From assembly GCF_000760735.1 (NCBI RefSeq), contig NZ_JMEX01000008.1:776018-840017 (forward strand): DNA of 64,000 bases, read 5' to 3'. Position 1 is the first letter of the stretch; each line of letters opens with the position of its first letter. The notes under the pieces were generated by a model. That model saw only the letters and a list, made by a program, of their open reading frames with translations, was not told the DNA's origin and did not search any database. Both the position numbers and the translations under genes were made by a program. Positions 19,445 to 28,505 of the stretch are shown one piece after another. Source of the DNA: Rhodococcoides fascians A44A. GTDB taxonomy: Bacteria > Actinomycetota > Actinomycetes > Mycobacteriales > Mycobacteriaceae.

Positions 19445-20183
19445 TCAGGTGTAGACGGGCCTGTTCGCGGACAGGTCCGGTTCCGCGGGTAGTCCGATGT
19501 TCAGATAGCCACGCAGCGTCGTCGTCGATCGCCGGGGACGTACGACGCCGTCCTGGATCAGACCGGGGAGGACGTCGTGCAACCAAGCATCGAGGTCGTG
19601 CACGTCGACGACGACGCCCGATGCGCCGGCGTCGAGTGCACTGCCGATCGCGTCCACGGACACCGAGGCGAAGGCGGTGTCTCCCTCGACGGCGATGTCC
19701 GACGTGCCCGGTCCGAAGATCACCGGCTCCCCCTGCGGGGTGGTCGGCACGGTGAGCGGACCGGCCGTGGCGAAGACCCCCCGGTGGTCGGCGTACCGAA
19801 TGTCCTCGGCACGAGTGAAGATGTTGGACTCGACATCACCGACGACCGCGGCCGCCGGCCACGTCCGCCACAGTGCTCGTACCGCCGTCACGGCGTCCGG
19901 ATTCCGCGTCGACCGTGGTGCATCGACCCACGAACTACGCACCCCCAGTCCGAGTTCGGTGGAATCGTCGTCGGACAACACCCACCAGCCCCAGTCCGAA
20001 CGTGCGTCGTGCGAGAAAGCTTGCGACCGTGCTGGGATCGAGTCCGCCCACCTGCGTGCCGAGGACCACGAACCCGGTGCCCGACGCGTCGAGAGCGGAT
20101 GCAGCCCGCGCGAGTTCTGCTACCCCGCCGGACGGTACGTCGCGCAGACGCACTCCCACAGGAACGGTTCTCGATACTGGCAC
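19445..20183 (-). pseudogene. LLM flavin monooxygenase remnant (internal deletion and frameshift)
   Basis: Two pieces of one LLM-type gene in different frames. The N-terminal piece (20183 to about 19980) reads VAELARAASALDASGTGFVVLG and ends near FGLGLVGVV. The C-terminal piece (19981 to 19445, 178 codons if read from a GTG) has LGLGVRSSWVDAPRS and TTPQGEPVIFGPG. In intact relatives roughly 40 or more residues, including the LDH..GRAGWN segment, lie between these parts; here they abut, so DNA was lost and the frame shifted. Same strand and 19 bases upstream of the intact NtaA-type gene, so formerly the upstream partner in the operon. A short functional product is unlikely. Confidence 0.7.
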
Positions 20184-20277
20184 AGCAGTGAGTCACTTTC
20201 TGTCCGACGTCGTTGCCTCGCAAGACTAGGAGGACTCGGGCCTGCGGGAAACCCTTTCGATCAGCACGATTCGAGTG

Positions 20278-21066
20278 TCAGGGTGCGGGTTCGCTGTCCA
20301 GGATCTCGATGCGCGTTCCCATGGCCAGAAGCGCTGCGGCCGACAGGCCGAACATCGAGTGGAAGGAATCGCTGAAGTGGGAGGGTGACGAGAATCCGGC
20401 TTCGACCGATGCGGTCGTGAGATCGCTTCCTCGCGCCACGGCTTCGCCGACGTGCAGCATCCGAGCCCACAGGCGGTACCGCCGGAAGCTCGTACCCGCT
20501 TCGGCGGAGAACAGATGCAGAAATCGGGACGTCGACAGGTTGACGGCAGCGGCGAGGTCGGCTGCTGCGACAACGGCGCCCGGTTTCTCGCGGACGATGC
20601 GTACGGCCGCACGGATGCGCTCGTCGACTTGCCGCGGCTCGGGGCCGCACAGCGTCTCGACGAGTGCCCGCGGGTCGGGCGAGCCCGCGGCCGCGAGTTA
20701 TAACAGTGCTGATTCGGAGGGAAGTCGAAGGCCGAATCCGCCGGTACGGGTACTCGCCGCATCCAGGATACGGTCGGATCTGGATACGCCAGGATCGCTG
20801 TAGGCGAACACCATTCGCTCACCGTGCGCTTCCACACGATGGACCGTCCGAGGCGCGACGGCTGCACTGCGCACACTCCACTGTTCGCCGTGCTCGTCGC
20901 GCAGCGTGAACGGCGCGTCCGCCCCGACCGCGAAGCACAGGATCGAACCGGAGTGGTAGTCGATGTTCAGAGACGGCCCGACGTACACGGCTTTGCCCGC
21001 CCACAGCCACAGCGTCGGCTCGGTACAGCACGTTTCTGGAAGCGCCGCATCTCGCATGCCGGACAT
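20278..21066 (-). pseudogene. AraC-family regulator interrupted by an in-frame stop
   Basis: A 263-codon reading frame is complete except for a TAA at 20698-20700. Upstream lie about 122 residues of an AraC cupin-like sensor domain (WLWAGKAVYVGPSLNIDYHS, ending RLPSESALL). Downstream, in the same frame, about 139 residues give LAAAGSPDPRALVETLCGPE and a full AraC DNA-binding domain (VNLSTSRFLHLFSAEAG, then FSSPSHFSDSFHSMFGLS). One change, CAA to TAA, would explain it. Total length fits the family (about 260). Lies divergently from an alpha/beta hydrolase gene, its likely former target. Confidence 0.8.
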
Positions 21067-21105
21067 GCTTGCACCACATCCGGCAACAGGGAAGAGGTCT
21101 GGAAC

Positions 21106-21999
21106 ATGAGCACCGTTTCTGCTTTGGGTGATTCGAGGATCGTCGACGGAGTCCGTGTGTACGAGCGAGGGAGCGGATCCCCGATCGTGTTCGTCCACGG
21201 ATTGTTCGCCAATGCCGCGATCTGGCGGAAGGTCGTTCCGTTGCTCGCCGCGAACCACCGGTGCATCACCGCCGACTGGCCCTTCGGCAGTCACGCGATC
21301 CCGGTAGGTCCCGCAGGTGACATGACGGCCACCGGTATTGCCGACGTCGTCGCCGACGTCATCGAGCGACTCGATCTGCGCGATGTGACTCTCGTCGGAA
21401 ACGACGGCGGCGGAATGCTGACGCAGCTGGTGATCACGCGTCGTCCGGAGCGCATCGGTCGCGTCGTCCTCACGCCGTGCGACGCCTACGAGAACTTTCC
21501 GCCGCCGTTCTTCGCCTACCTGTGCCGGCTGGCGCGGGTCCCGATCACCCTCGACCTCATTGCCCTCGCCCTGCGGGTGCCGTGGCTGCGCCGGCTGTAC
21601 GGACGCTCACCGATCGGGTTCGGCTGGCTGAGCCACGCGAGACTGGGTGACGAGCTCCTCGATCACTTCGCGATGCCCATCCTCGACGCTGGTATCCGCC
21701 GCGACATCGCGACGTTCCTCCGATCCGTCGACACGACGTACACGCTCGACGCTGCCCGACGGTTCGGCGGCGTCGAGCAACCCGTCCTGGTGGCGTGGGC
21801 GTCGGATGACAAGTTCTTTCCGTTCGAGCACGCGGAGCGCCTGGCGCGGGACTTTCCGAACTCGACGCTGGCCGTGATCGAGGGGTCTCGTACGTGGGTG
21901 TCCGAGGACCGGCCGGAGGAATTGGCGTCGGAGATCACGCGCTTCGTCGGTGACGCCGGTCACATGCAACCCACTGCAACTCTCGACCGCTCGTCGTAG
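21106..21999 (+). CDS. alpha/beta hydrolase
   Basis: 297-residue alpha/beta hydrolase. The oxyanion-hole motif is HGLFAN (about residue 28), the nucleophile-elbow position reads VGNDGGG (about 97), where Asp replaces the usual Ser, as in haloalkane dehalogenases and epoxide hydrolases; the acid and His parts are less clear (WASDDKFFP, then a TWVSEDRPEE region where a His is expected but not seen). It may therefore be an atypical or impaired enzyme. GAGGT lies 8 bases before the ATG. Followed 50 bases later by a flavin monooxygenase gene on the same strand; divergent from the broken AraC gene. Confidence 0.8.
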   Translation: MSTVSALGDSRIVDGVRVYERGSGSPIVFVHGLFANAAIWRKVVPLLAANHRCITADWPFGSHAIPVGPAGDMTATGIADVVADVIERLDLRDVTLVGNDGGGMLTQLVITRRPERIGRVVLTPCDAYENFPPPFFAYLCRLARVPITLDLIALALRVPWLRRLYGRSPIGFGWLSHARLGDELLDHFAMPILDAGIRRDIATFLRSVDTTYTLDAARRFGGVEQPVLVAWASDDKFFPFEHAERLARDFPNSTLAVIEGSRTWVSEDRPEELASEITRFVGDAGHMQPTATLDRSS

Positions 22000-22049
22000 A
22001 AAGGAGTGTGCTGGGTCACAGCACACGAACGAACGACAAGGGAGTCTCC

Positions 22050-23867
22050 ATGACCCAGACCATCGAACCGCCCGTTCTCTCGCAGACACCGCAGCAGCGG
22101 GTCGACGCCTGGCTCGCGGATTTCGAAGCCGCGCTGAAGGCTCGTGACCCGGGCCGTGTCGCGGCCAAGTTCGCCGTCGACAGCTTCTGGCGCGACCTGG
22201 TGACGTTCACCTGGAACCTCAAGACCGTCGAGGGCCGAGACGGAATCGAGGGGATGCTCGCGGAACGTTTGGAGGACACCGATCCGTCCGGGTTCCACAC
22301 CACCGAGACACCCGACGAGGCCGACGGGGTGACGTCGGCGTGGATCGAGTTCGAGACCGCCACCAGCCGCGGCAAGGGGCACCTCCGCCTGAGAGGCGAC
22401 GAAGGGTGGACCTTGCTCACCACCATGCAGGAGCTCAAAGGCCACGAGGAGCGTCAAGGGCACACCCGCATCAAGGGAGCAGTCCACGGTTCCAACGCCG
22501 ACACCCAGAACTGGGCGGAGAAGAAGGAGATCGAGGAGAAGGAGCTCGGCTACACCGTGCAGCCGTATGCGCTGATCGTCGGTGGCGGCCAGGGCGGTAT
22601 CGCTCTCGGCGCCCGGTTCCGCCAGCTGGGTGTCCCTGCCATCGTCGTCGATCGAGCGAACCGGCCGGGAGACCAGTGGCGCGGACGCTACAAGAGCCTC
22701 TGTCTGCACGACCCGGTCTGGTACGACCATCTCCCGTACCTGCCGTTCCCGCCGAACTGGCCGGTGTTCGCACCGAAGGACAAGATCGGCGACTGGCTCG
22801 AGATGTACACCAAGGTCATGGAAGTTCCGTACTGGAGCCGCACCACAGCCAAGACCGCGACCTACGACGAGGCGGCGAAGAAATGGACCGTGGTCCTCGA
22901 CCGCAACGGCGAGGAAGTGATCCTGCACCCCACGCAGCTGATCATGGCCACCGGCATGTCCGGCAAGAAGAACGTACCCAACTTCCCGGGGATGGAGGAT
23001 TTCGAAGGCGAGCAACACCATTCGAGCGAGCACCCGGGTCCCGACGCCTACGTCGGCAAGAAGGTCGTCGTCGTCGGCTCCAACAACTCGGCGCACGACA
23101 TCTGCAAAGCGCTGTACGAGACCGGCGTGGACGTGACGATGCTGCAGCGCAGTTCGACGCACATCGTCAAATCGGATTCACTGTGCGAGATCGCCTTGGG
23201 TGATCTGTACTCCGAGCGGGCTGTGGAATCCGGAATGACCACGGGCAAGGCCGATCTGACGTTCGCGTCGCTGCCGTACCGGATCATGCACGAGTTCCAG
23301 ATCCCGGTGTACCAACAGATCGCCGAGAAGGACAAGGACTTCTACGACCGGTTGGAGAAGGCAGGGTTCCAGCACGATTTCGGTGACGACGGCTCGGGCC
23401 TGTTCATGAAGTACCTGCGCCGCGGATCGGGCTACTACATCGACGTCGGCGCATCGGAGCTCGTCGCGGACGGCAAGATCGAACTCGTTGCCGGACAGGT
23501 CGAACGGATCGGCAAGAACAGCGTTGTGCTGGAGGACGGGTCGGAACTGCCGGCCGACGTGATCGTCTACGCCACCGGCTACGGCTCGATGAACGGCTGG
23601 GTCGCCGACCTCATCGACCAGGCGACGGCCGACAAGGTCGGCAAGGTATGGGGCCTGGGCTCGGACACCACCAAGGATCCGGGTCCGTGGGAGGGCGAGC
23701 AGCGCAACATGTGGAAGCCGACGCAGCAGGAGAACCTGTGGTTCCACGGCGGCAACCTGCATCAGTCACGGCACTATTCGCTGTACCTCGCTCTGCAGAT
23801 CAAGGCCAGGTACGAGGGCATCGACACCCCGGTCTACGGCCTACAGGAAGTGCATCACTTGCGCTGA
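22050..23867 (+). CDS. flavin-containing monooxygenase with N-terminal SnoaL-like domain
   Basis: 605-residue protein. Residues 1-130 form an NTF2/SnoaL-like domain (WLADFEAALKARDPGRVAA, then SFWRDLVTFTWNLKT). Residues 170-590 are a flavin-containing monooxygenase/NAD(P)-dependent oxidoreductase: FAD site GGGQGGIALGARFR, GDQWRGRYKSLCLHDP, an FMO-like FEGEQHHSSEHPG, second dinucleotide site VVVVGSNNSAHD and ATGYGSMNGW. Proteins with this layout are common in rhodococci and oxidise ketones, amines or sulfides; substrate unknown. AGGGAG is 6 bases before the ATG. Likely cotranscribed with the hydrolase. Confidence 0.87.
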   Translation: MTQTIEPPVLSQTPQQRVDAWLADFEAALKARDPGRVAAKFAVDSFWRDLVTFTWNLKTVEGRDGIEGMLAERLEDTDPSGFHTTETPDEADGVTSAWIEFETATSRGKGHLRLRGDEGWTLLTTMQELKGHEERQGHTRIKGAVHGSNADTQNWAEKKEIEEKELGYTVQPYALIVGGGQGGIALGARFRQLGVPAIVVDRANRPGDQWRGRYKSLCLHDPVWYDHLPYLPFPPNWPVFAPKDKIGDWLEMYTKVMEVPYWSRTTAKTATYDEAAKKWTVVLDRNGEEVILHPTQLIMATGMSGKKNVPNFPGMEDFEGEQHHSSEHPGPDAYVGKKVVVVGSNNSAHDICKALYETGVDVTMLQRSSTHIVKSDSLCEIALGDLYSERAVESGMTTGKADLTFASLPYRIMHEFQIPVYQQIAEKDKDFYDRLEKAGFQHDFGDDGSGLFMKYLRRGSGYYIDVGASELVADGKIELVAGQVERIGKNSVVLEDGSELPADVIVYATGYGSMNGWVADLIDQATADKVGKVWGLGSDTTKDPGPWEGEQRNMWKPTQQENLWFHGGNLHQSRHYSLYLALQIKARYEGIDTPVYGLQEVHHLR

Positions 23868-23877
23868 CGCTCCCTAC

Positions 23878-23933
23878 GTGAGTGGAAATGCGCACCCCAG
23901 TGCGTGTGAAGTCCAGTGCGCATTTCCAATCAC
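23878..23933. repeat. intergenic palindrome 1 (GTGAGT family)
   Basis: GGAAATGCGCAC (23884-23895) and GTGCGCATTTCC (23916-23927) are perfect 12-bp arms; GTGA and TCAC extend the stem outside two mismatched bases. It sits between the convergent monooxygenase and TetR genes and includes the TetR stop codon. May act as a two-way terminator; see also the elements at 31091 and 35411. Confidence 0.75.
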
Positions 23934-24565
23934 AACGGAGGGGGCAGCGTGGAGGCGGCGGCGATGCGACTGAGCTCGTCGACCAGTACGTCGACGGGCA
24001 GCGCGGGTGAGGCGGTGGTGCTCAGATTCACGAGAGCATTCGTCGCCCCGATCAGCGCCGTCGACGTCAGCCGGAAGTCGCGGTCGTCGATTTCGCCTCG
24101 GTCCACGGCACTGCGGAAGATCGATTGCAGCACGTCGATCCACTCGGAGATCTGAACTTTCCTGTGCTCTTCCATCTCCGGACTGACGCCGATCACTTCG
24201 ACGAACGCCAAGCGAGGTCGACGCGGATCGGACAGTACGGACTCGAGGTACGCCCGGACCAACACCCGCACCCGAGCCTGGAACGGCTCGGACACGGACG
24301 CCGCCGCAGCAGCCGTCACCGCGGCCCGCGCCGCCTCGTTCACCTGGTCGTATGCCTCCCTCAGCAACGCTTCTCGGCTGGAGAAGTCCGCGTAGAACTG
24401 CCGGGAGGACAGCCGCGCCTCCGCGCAGATCTGCGGTACCGAACTCTGGGCGTACCCGGTCGTCGAGAACACGGTGAAGGCCGCGTCGACGAATCGACTC
24501 CGCCGCTCGGCCCGTCTGTCGTCGGCCGAGCGTCCGCCGTAGGCGCGGGATGGAGTGGGCTGCAC
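23930..24565 (-). CDS. TetR-family transcriptional regulator
   Basis: 211-residue repressor-type protein. The N-terminal helix-turn-helix spans about residues 20-65 (RRSRFVDAAFTVFSTTGYAQ, SVPQICAEARLSSRQFYADF). The C-terminal part is helical with no assignable ligand family. Its stop codon TGA forms part of intergenic palindrome 1. Convergent with the flavin monooxygenase gene; the target promoter cannot be told from position. Confidence 0.87.
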   Translation of the reverse strand: MQPTPSRAYGGRSADDRRAERRSRFVDAAFTVFSTTGYAQSSVPQICAEARLSSRQFYADFSSREALLREAYDQVNEAARAAVTAAAAASVSEPFQARVRVLVRAYLESVLSDPRRPRLAFVEVIGVSPEMEEHRKVQISEWIDVLQSIFRSAVDRGEIDDRDFRLTSTALIGATNALVNLSTTASPALPVDVLVDELSRIAAASTLPPPL

Positions 24566-24596
24566 ACGTCGAATTCTCGCATCCCTGCCGCTGCGG

Positions 24597-25078
24597 TCAG
24601 CGCAGGTAATCGGCCAGCGCTGTCCCGACGGCGTCCGCTCCGAGAGCGTTCGGATGCAAGGGCAATGCCTGATGCGTGGGAACGAGCCCTTCCAGATACC
24701 GGTCCTCCGGCGCCGCGCAGGAATCGTGGCCTTCGGTGACAGGGCGGGTGTCGAAGAATTCGATGCCCTTCTCCGCCGCGAGGGTGCGCTGGGTGTCGCT
24801 CATGTCGTCGACCTTCGCCTGTAGATAATCCGCGTCGGCCGGGTGCATCGGCTGGTCGGGGAAGCAGCCGCCCGGCCTGATGTAGGTGCCGTACCCGACG
24901 AGGACGATGCGGGCGTGGGGCGCTTTCGCTCGGATCGAGTCGATCAATTCCGACCAGGCGGGGACCTGCGCCTTCGTGCTCTCCGCGATCGTGTCGACCC
25001 CGTCCACGACGCGGGCGTTGCCGCCATCAGCTGACCGACCAGCGCGACGGGCAGAAGCGCCGTCGCAAGTCTCTTCAC
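24597..25078 (-). pseudogene. SGNH/GDSL hydrolase remnant (internal deletion)
   Basis: A GTG at 25078 after GAGAGTG opens a signal peptide (VKRLATALLPVALVGQLMAATPA). Immediately after, the frame is lost; in another frame the C-terminal half of a secreted SGNH hydrolase follows (VDGVDTIAESTKAQVPAWSE, IVLVGYGTYIRPGGCFPDQP, ending GLVPTHQALPLHPNALGADA with the catalytic-His region). The GDS block with the catalytic Ser and the GGND block are missing, so the central part was deleted and no active enzyme can be made. Confidence 0.75.
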
Positions 25079-25205
25079 CGTGTGCACTCTCTTTCGATGT
25101 CCGCAGAACTCGGGGTGGCCTGAGTCACAGCCAAAAGTGAAACACATGCGCTTCAGAAAATCCACGGATTCCGCGAAGGTTCGTCCGCGTCGAGACTCGG
25201 ACTGA

Positions 25206-25364
25206 AGTCCGCTGTTCGTCGTAGTCTTCGAGACAGGCCGAATGTTCGAGGTGACGCTGTTCGACTCCGTCGGGATCGGACTGCAGGATCTGGTGTCGGC
25301 GCGCACGCTGATCGACAGAGCATACGAATTGAAAGTAGGTACGACCGTGGACCTTTCGGCATGA
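25206..25364 (+). pseudogene. ornithine cyclodeaminase C-terminal fragment
   Basis: Open frame bounded by a TGA at 25203-25205 and a TGA at 25362-25364; from the ATG at 25242 it is 40 codons. It reads FEVTLFDSVGIGLQDLVSAR, matching the C-terminal FDSVG..xEDxxA segment of ornithine cyclodeaminase/mu-crystallin proteins, whose full length is about 320. The other 270 or so residues are absent. Its stop overlaps the ATG of the deaminase gene (ATGA), a relic of translational coupling. The 120 bases before it (25085-25205) show no gene. Confidence 0.6.
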
Positions 25365-25786
25365 GCACACACCTGAGCCGCGCGATCGAACTCGCCGTCG
25401 AGGCGGGCGAGGCAGGGAACCGGCCGTTCGGGGCGGTGCTCGTCGGCGCCGACGGCACCGTGCTGGCCGAGGGCCGCAACGAAGTCGCGTCGGGCGGTGA
25501 CGTCACCGCCCACGCCGAGCTGGTCGCGATCCGCGGCGCCGCGACGGCCGAGAACGCAACCATATACGCCAGTGGCGAGCCGTGCCCCATGTGCAGTGCC
25601 GCCATGGTGTGGGCCGGCGTCACACGCATCGTGTTCGGGGCCTCGGAACCGGAGTTCTCGAAGCTCCTCGACGGTGGTCCACGGTTCTCGCTGCGCTGCG
25701 CCGAGGTCGTCGGCGCAGCGGACGTGGACATCACCGTCGAGGGTCCGGTCGACGAGGCCGAAGCGTTGAACGTCTTCCGTTCGTGA
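25361..25786 (+). CDS. nucleoside/guanine deaminase-type cytidine deaminase fold protein
   Basis: 141-residue zinc deaminase of the CDA superfamily. The zinc and proton-shuttle motifs are intact: HAE (TAHAELVAIRG) and PCxxC (EPCPMCSAAMVWAGV). Size and PFGAVLV fit guanine deaminase or tRNA adenosine deaminase-like small proteins; the context (a cyclodeaminase remnant immediately upstream) suggests a catabolic rather than tRNA role. It is now expressed through the leader left by the remnant, or not at all; no clear SD precedes the ATG. Confidence 0.8.
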   Translation: MSTHLSRAIELAVEAGEAGNRPFGAVLVGADGTVLAEGRNEVASGGDVTAHAELVAIRGAATAENATIYASGEPCPMCSAAMVWAGVTRIVFGASEPEFSKLLDGGPRFSLRCAEVVGAADVDITVEGPVDEAEALNVFRS

Positions 25787-25791
25787 GCGCT

Positions 25792-26796
25792 TTACACCAG
25801 GCGCGTCTCGGGTGACTGCGTCTTCGCCGGGTCGGTTTCGATCGATCCGGCGAGTGCGTCGTCGATCTTCTTCAGCACGTCCGCGTCCAAGGTGACTTCC
25901 GACGCCTTGATGTTCTCGGCGATCTGCTCGGGGCGTGACGCACCGACCAGGGCGGCGGCGATGTTGTCGTTCGCCAGTACCCAGGCGACCGCGAGCTGAG
26001 CCATCGTGATGCCGAGCGACTCGGCGATCGGCTTCAATTCCTGAACGCGAGTGAGTGTTTCGTCGTTGAGGTAGCGCTGGATCATCTTGTCGCCGCCCTT
26101 GTCGTCGGTGGCGCGCGAGCCCTCGGGCAGCGGCTGACCGGGCAGATACTTGCCGGTGAGAACACCCTGAGCGATCGGCGACCACACGATCTGGGAGATG
26201 CCCAGTTCCTTCGACGTCGGGATGACCTCGGATTCGATGACTCGCCACAACGCCGAGTACTGCGGCTGGTTGGAGACGATGGAGAAACCGTTCTCGCGGG
26301 CCAGCGCCTGACCCCGGCGCAGCTGATCGGCCGTCCACTCCGACACCCCGATGTACAGGGCCTTGCCCTGACGGACGACGTCCCCGAACGCAGCGATGGT
26401 CTCCTCGAGCGGAGTCTCGAAGTCGAAACGATGAGCCTGGTAGAGGTCGACGTAGTCGGTGCTCAGCCGTCGGAGAGACGCGTCGATGCCCTCGAAGATG
26501 TGCTTGCGGGACAGTCCGGTGTCGTTGGGCCCCTTCGGCCCGACCGGGAAGTACACCTTGGTGAAGATCTCCAACGATTCACGCCGAACGCCCTTCAGCG
26601 CCTCACCCAGCACGGTTTCGGCGGCGCCGTTCGCGTAGACGTCCGCGGTGTCGAACGTCGTGATCCCCGCATCGAGGGCGGCATGCACGCACTGCGTCGC
26701 GACATCGTTCTCGACCTGCGAACCGTGAGTGAGCCAGTTTCCGTAGGTGATCTCCGAGATCTTGAGTCCACTGTTGCCGAGGTATCTGTAAGCCAT
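25792..26796 (-). CDS. aldo/keto reductase
   Basis: 334-residue (beta/alpha)8 NADPH-dependent reductase, close to the voltage-gated potassium-channel beta-subunit-like group. Catalytic residues are present: Asp in TTFDTADVYANG (with Tyr), Lys in IFTKVYFP and His in LYQAHRFD. The cofactor region ALVGASRPEQIAENI is usual. The start at 26796 is set by the family N-terminus MAYRYLGNSGLKISEITYG. It ends 6 bases from the deaminase stop (convergent) and is divergent from the AcoR-like regulator. Confidence 0.9.
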   Translation of the reverse strand: MAYRYLGNSGLKISEITYGNWLTHGSQVENDVATQCVHAALDAGITTFDTADVYANGAAETVLGEALKGVRRESLEIFTKVYFPVGPKGPNDTGLSRKHIFEGIDASLRRLSTDYVDLYQAHRFDFETPLEETIAAFGDVVRQGKALYIGVSEWTADQLRRGQALARENGFSIVSNQPQYSALWRVIESEVIPTSKELGISQIVWSPIAQGVLTGKYLPGQPLPEGSRATDDKGGDKMIQRYLNDETLTRVQELKPIAESLGITMAQLAVAWVLANDNIAAALVGASRPEQIAENIKASEVTLDADVLKKIDDALAGSIETDPAKTQSPETRLV

Positions 26797-26868
26797 GCCG
26801 AAAACGCTACCCGCGGGGCGGTGCCTCTGCGCTAGCCTCGTGTCACGAGGGACAACGAGGAGCACGGT

Positions 26869-28440
26869 GTGGTGCGTGAGCAGATCGCATTGTCGTGGCA
26901 ACGCTCTGCCTCCAGCGGGCTGGAACCCGCCCACTCGCTCGAACAATCCGCTCTACGTGACGTGGACCGGCGCAGTCGTCTCCTCGCCGCCGCCGACCCG
27001 ATCCTCGACCGCATGGAAAGCATGCTCGACGGTTCCGGCTACTGCGTACTGCTCGCCGACCGCGACGCCCGGCTCGTCGATCTCCGCTTCGGCACGCGAA
27101 CACTGCGCGACGTCGTGTTCGGCGTCGGCGCCGTCGTCGGCCGATCCTTCACCGAGGAGGCGTCGGGCACCAACTCGATCTCGACGTCGTTCGAACTCCG
27201 TAAACCCCTGGCCGTTCGGGGCAGCGAGCACTACATGGAGTCGATGAAGGGCTTCAGCTGCTACGGCCACCCGCTGATCCATCCGATCACCAAACGCATC
27301 GAGGGCGTCCTCGACATCACGTTCCTCGAATCCGAGGACAACCCGCTGCTCCAGCCGATGCTCGCGCATTCCGCGCAGGACATCCAGGGGCGGTTGCTGG
27401 AAGAGACGCGCAGCGGCGAGCAACGGCTCTTCCAGGCATTCCAACATGCGTCGGCTCGGCGGCGCGGCGCACCCGTCGTCGCGATCGGTGACGAACTTCT
27501 GCTCGAGAACACGTCCGCAGCCGCCGTCATCGACACCGTCGACCACGCCGCGCTGCGGTCGCTGACGGACGAGTCGATCCGTCGCAGCGGAGTCATCGAC
27601 TCCGTCGTCCTGAACTCCGGAGCCCGGGCACTCGTGCGATGGGAAAGGCCGGTGTCCGGCACCGGCGTCGTCCTCGAGATAGATGTGCTCGACGAGCCCG
27701 CGCGTCGTACGTCGACAGCCGCCGCGTCCCAACCCCTGTGTGTCGTCGGCGAACCGGGAACGGGCAAGTCGACGACACTGGCCAGGCTGACTGCCGCCCG
27801 CGCGCCACGATGGTTCGACGCCGCCGATCTCGTCACGACGACACCCGCGGCGTGGCTCGCATCCGTCGAAACGCAGGTGACGGCCGGTACGGATGTCGTG
27901 GTGAAGAACATTCACCTGGCCGACGCACCCGTCGCGCACCGACTGCATGCCCTGTTGAAGTCGGCGCGTGGATGGTTCGCACTGTCCAGCTCCATCCGGG
28001 ACACGTCGACGGCGGAGCACCGCCAACTGCTGTCGTTGTGCACGGACACCGTCGAGCTCGCTCCGCTCAGGTCCAGGCGTCACGAAATTCCCGACCTGGT
28101 CCGCGGGATGCTCGCGGAAATCGGCTCCCGTGCCCGGTTCACCCCGGACGCCATGCGCGCTCTCATCGATCACGATTGGCCCGGCAACATCGGCGAACTA
28201 CGCGACGAAGTGATGAGCGCGGCAGCCCGCAGGTCCGTCGGCGACATCAGCGAACACGATCTGGTCAGGCCCGGTGCGCGGGGTGCGTCGAGTCGTCTGA
28301 CAGCTCTGGACGCTGCGATGCGAGATGCCATCGTGCACGAACTCGCTCGGTGCGGGGGCAACAAAGCCGCCACCGCGGACAGCCTCGGAATCAGCCGCAC
28401 CACGCTGTACAAGCGAATGAAGGAACTCGGCATCCACTGA
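26869..28440 (+). CDS. AcoR-like activator lacking the sigma-54 GAFTGA loop
   Basis: 523-residue regulator. Residues 35-190 form a GAF sensor (GSGYCVLLADRDARLVDLRF; EEASGTNSISTSFELRKPLA). Residues 285-450 are an AAA+ domain with Walker A GEPGTGKSTT and a LRSRRHEIPDLVRGML region, but I find no GAFTGA sigma-54 contact loop, and the arginine-finger region is shortened. The C-terminus is a Fis-type helix (GGNKAATADSLGISRTTLYK). GAGGAG lies 6 bases before the GTG. It directly precedes the aldehyde and alcohol dehydrogenase genes it probably activates. Confidence 0.85.
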   Translation: MVREQIALSWQRSASSGLEPAHSLEQSALRDVDRRSRLLAAADPILDRMESMLDGSGYCVLLADRDARLVDLRFGTRTLRDVVFGVGAVVGRSFTEEASGTNSISTSFELRKPLAVRGSEHYMESMKGFSCYGHPLIHPITKRIEGVLDITFLESEDNPLLQPMLAHSAQDIQGRLLEETRSGEQRLFQAFQHASARRRGAPVVAIGDELLLENTSAAAVIDTVDHAALRSLTDESIRRSGVIDSVVLNSGARALVRWERPVSGTGVVLEIDVLDEPARRTSTAAASQPLCVVGEPGTGKSTTLARLTAARAPRWFDAADLVTTTPAAWLASVETQVTAGTDVVVKNIHLADAPVAHRLHALLKSARGWFALSSSIRDTSTAEHRQLLSLCTDTVELAPLRSRRHEIPDLVRGMLAEIGSRARFTPDAMRALIDHDWPGNIGELRDEVMSAAARRSVGDISEHDLVRPGARGASSRLTALDAAMRDAIVHELARCGGNKAATADSLGISRTTLYKRMKELGIH

Positions 28441-28505
28441 GAACCGCGCGGAGAACGTACAGTTTTTGAACACTCACCCGGCGTGATGCGGGTCACGATC
28501 TATGC

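Noticed and set aside
25361..25786. tRNA adenosine deaminase TadA
   Set aside because: The motifs are shared by all small deaminases of the family and the cyclodeaminase relic suggests a catabolic neighbour; left as a general deaminase call.
26869..28440. A sigma-54-dependent enhancer-binding protein
   Set aside because: The GAFTGA contact loop is missing and no -24/-12 promoter was found before 28506.
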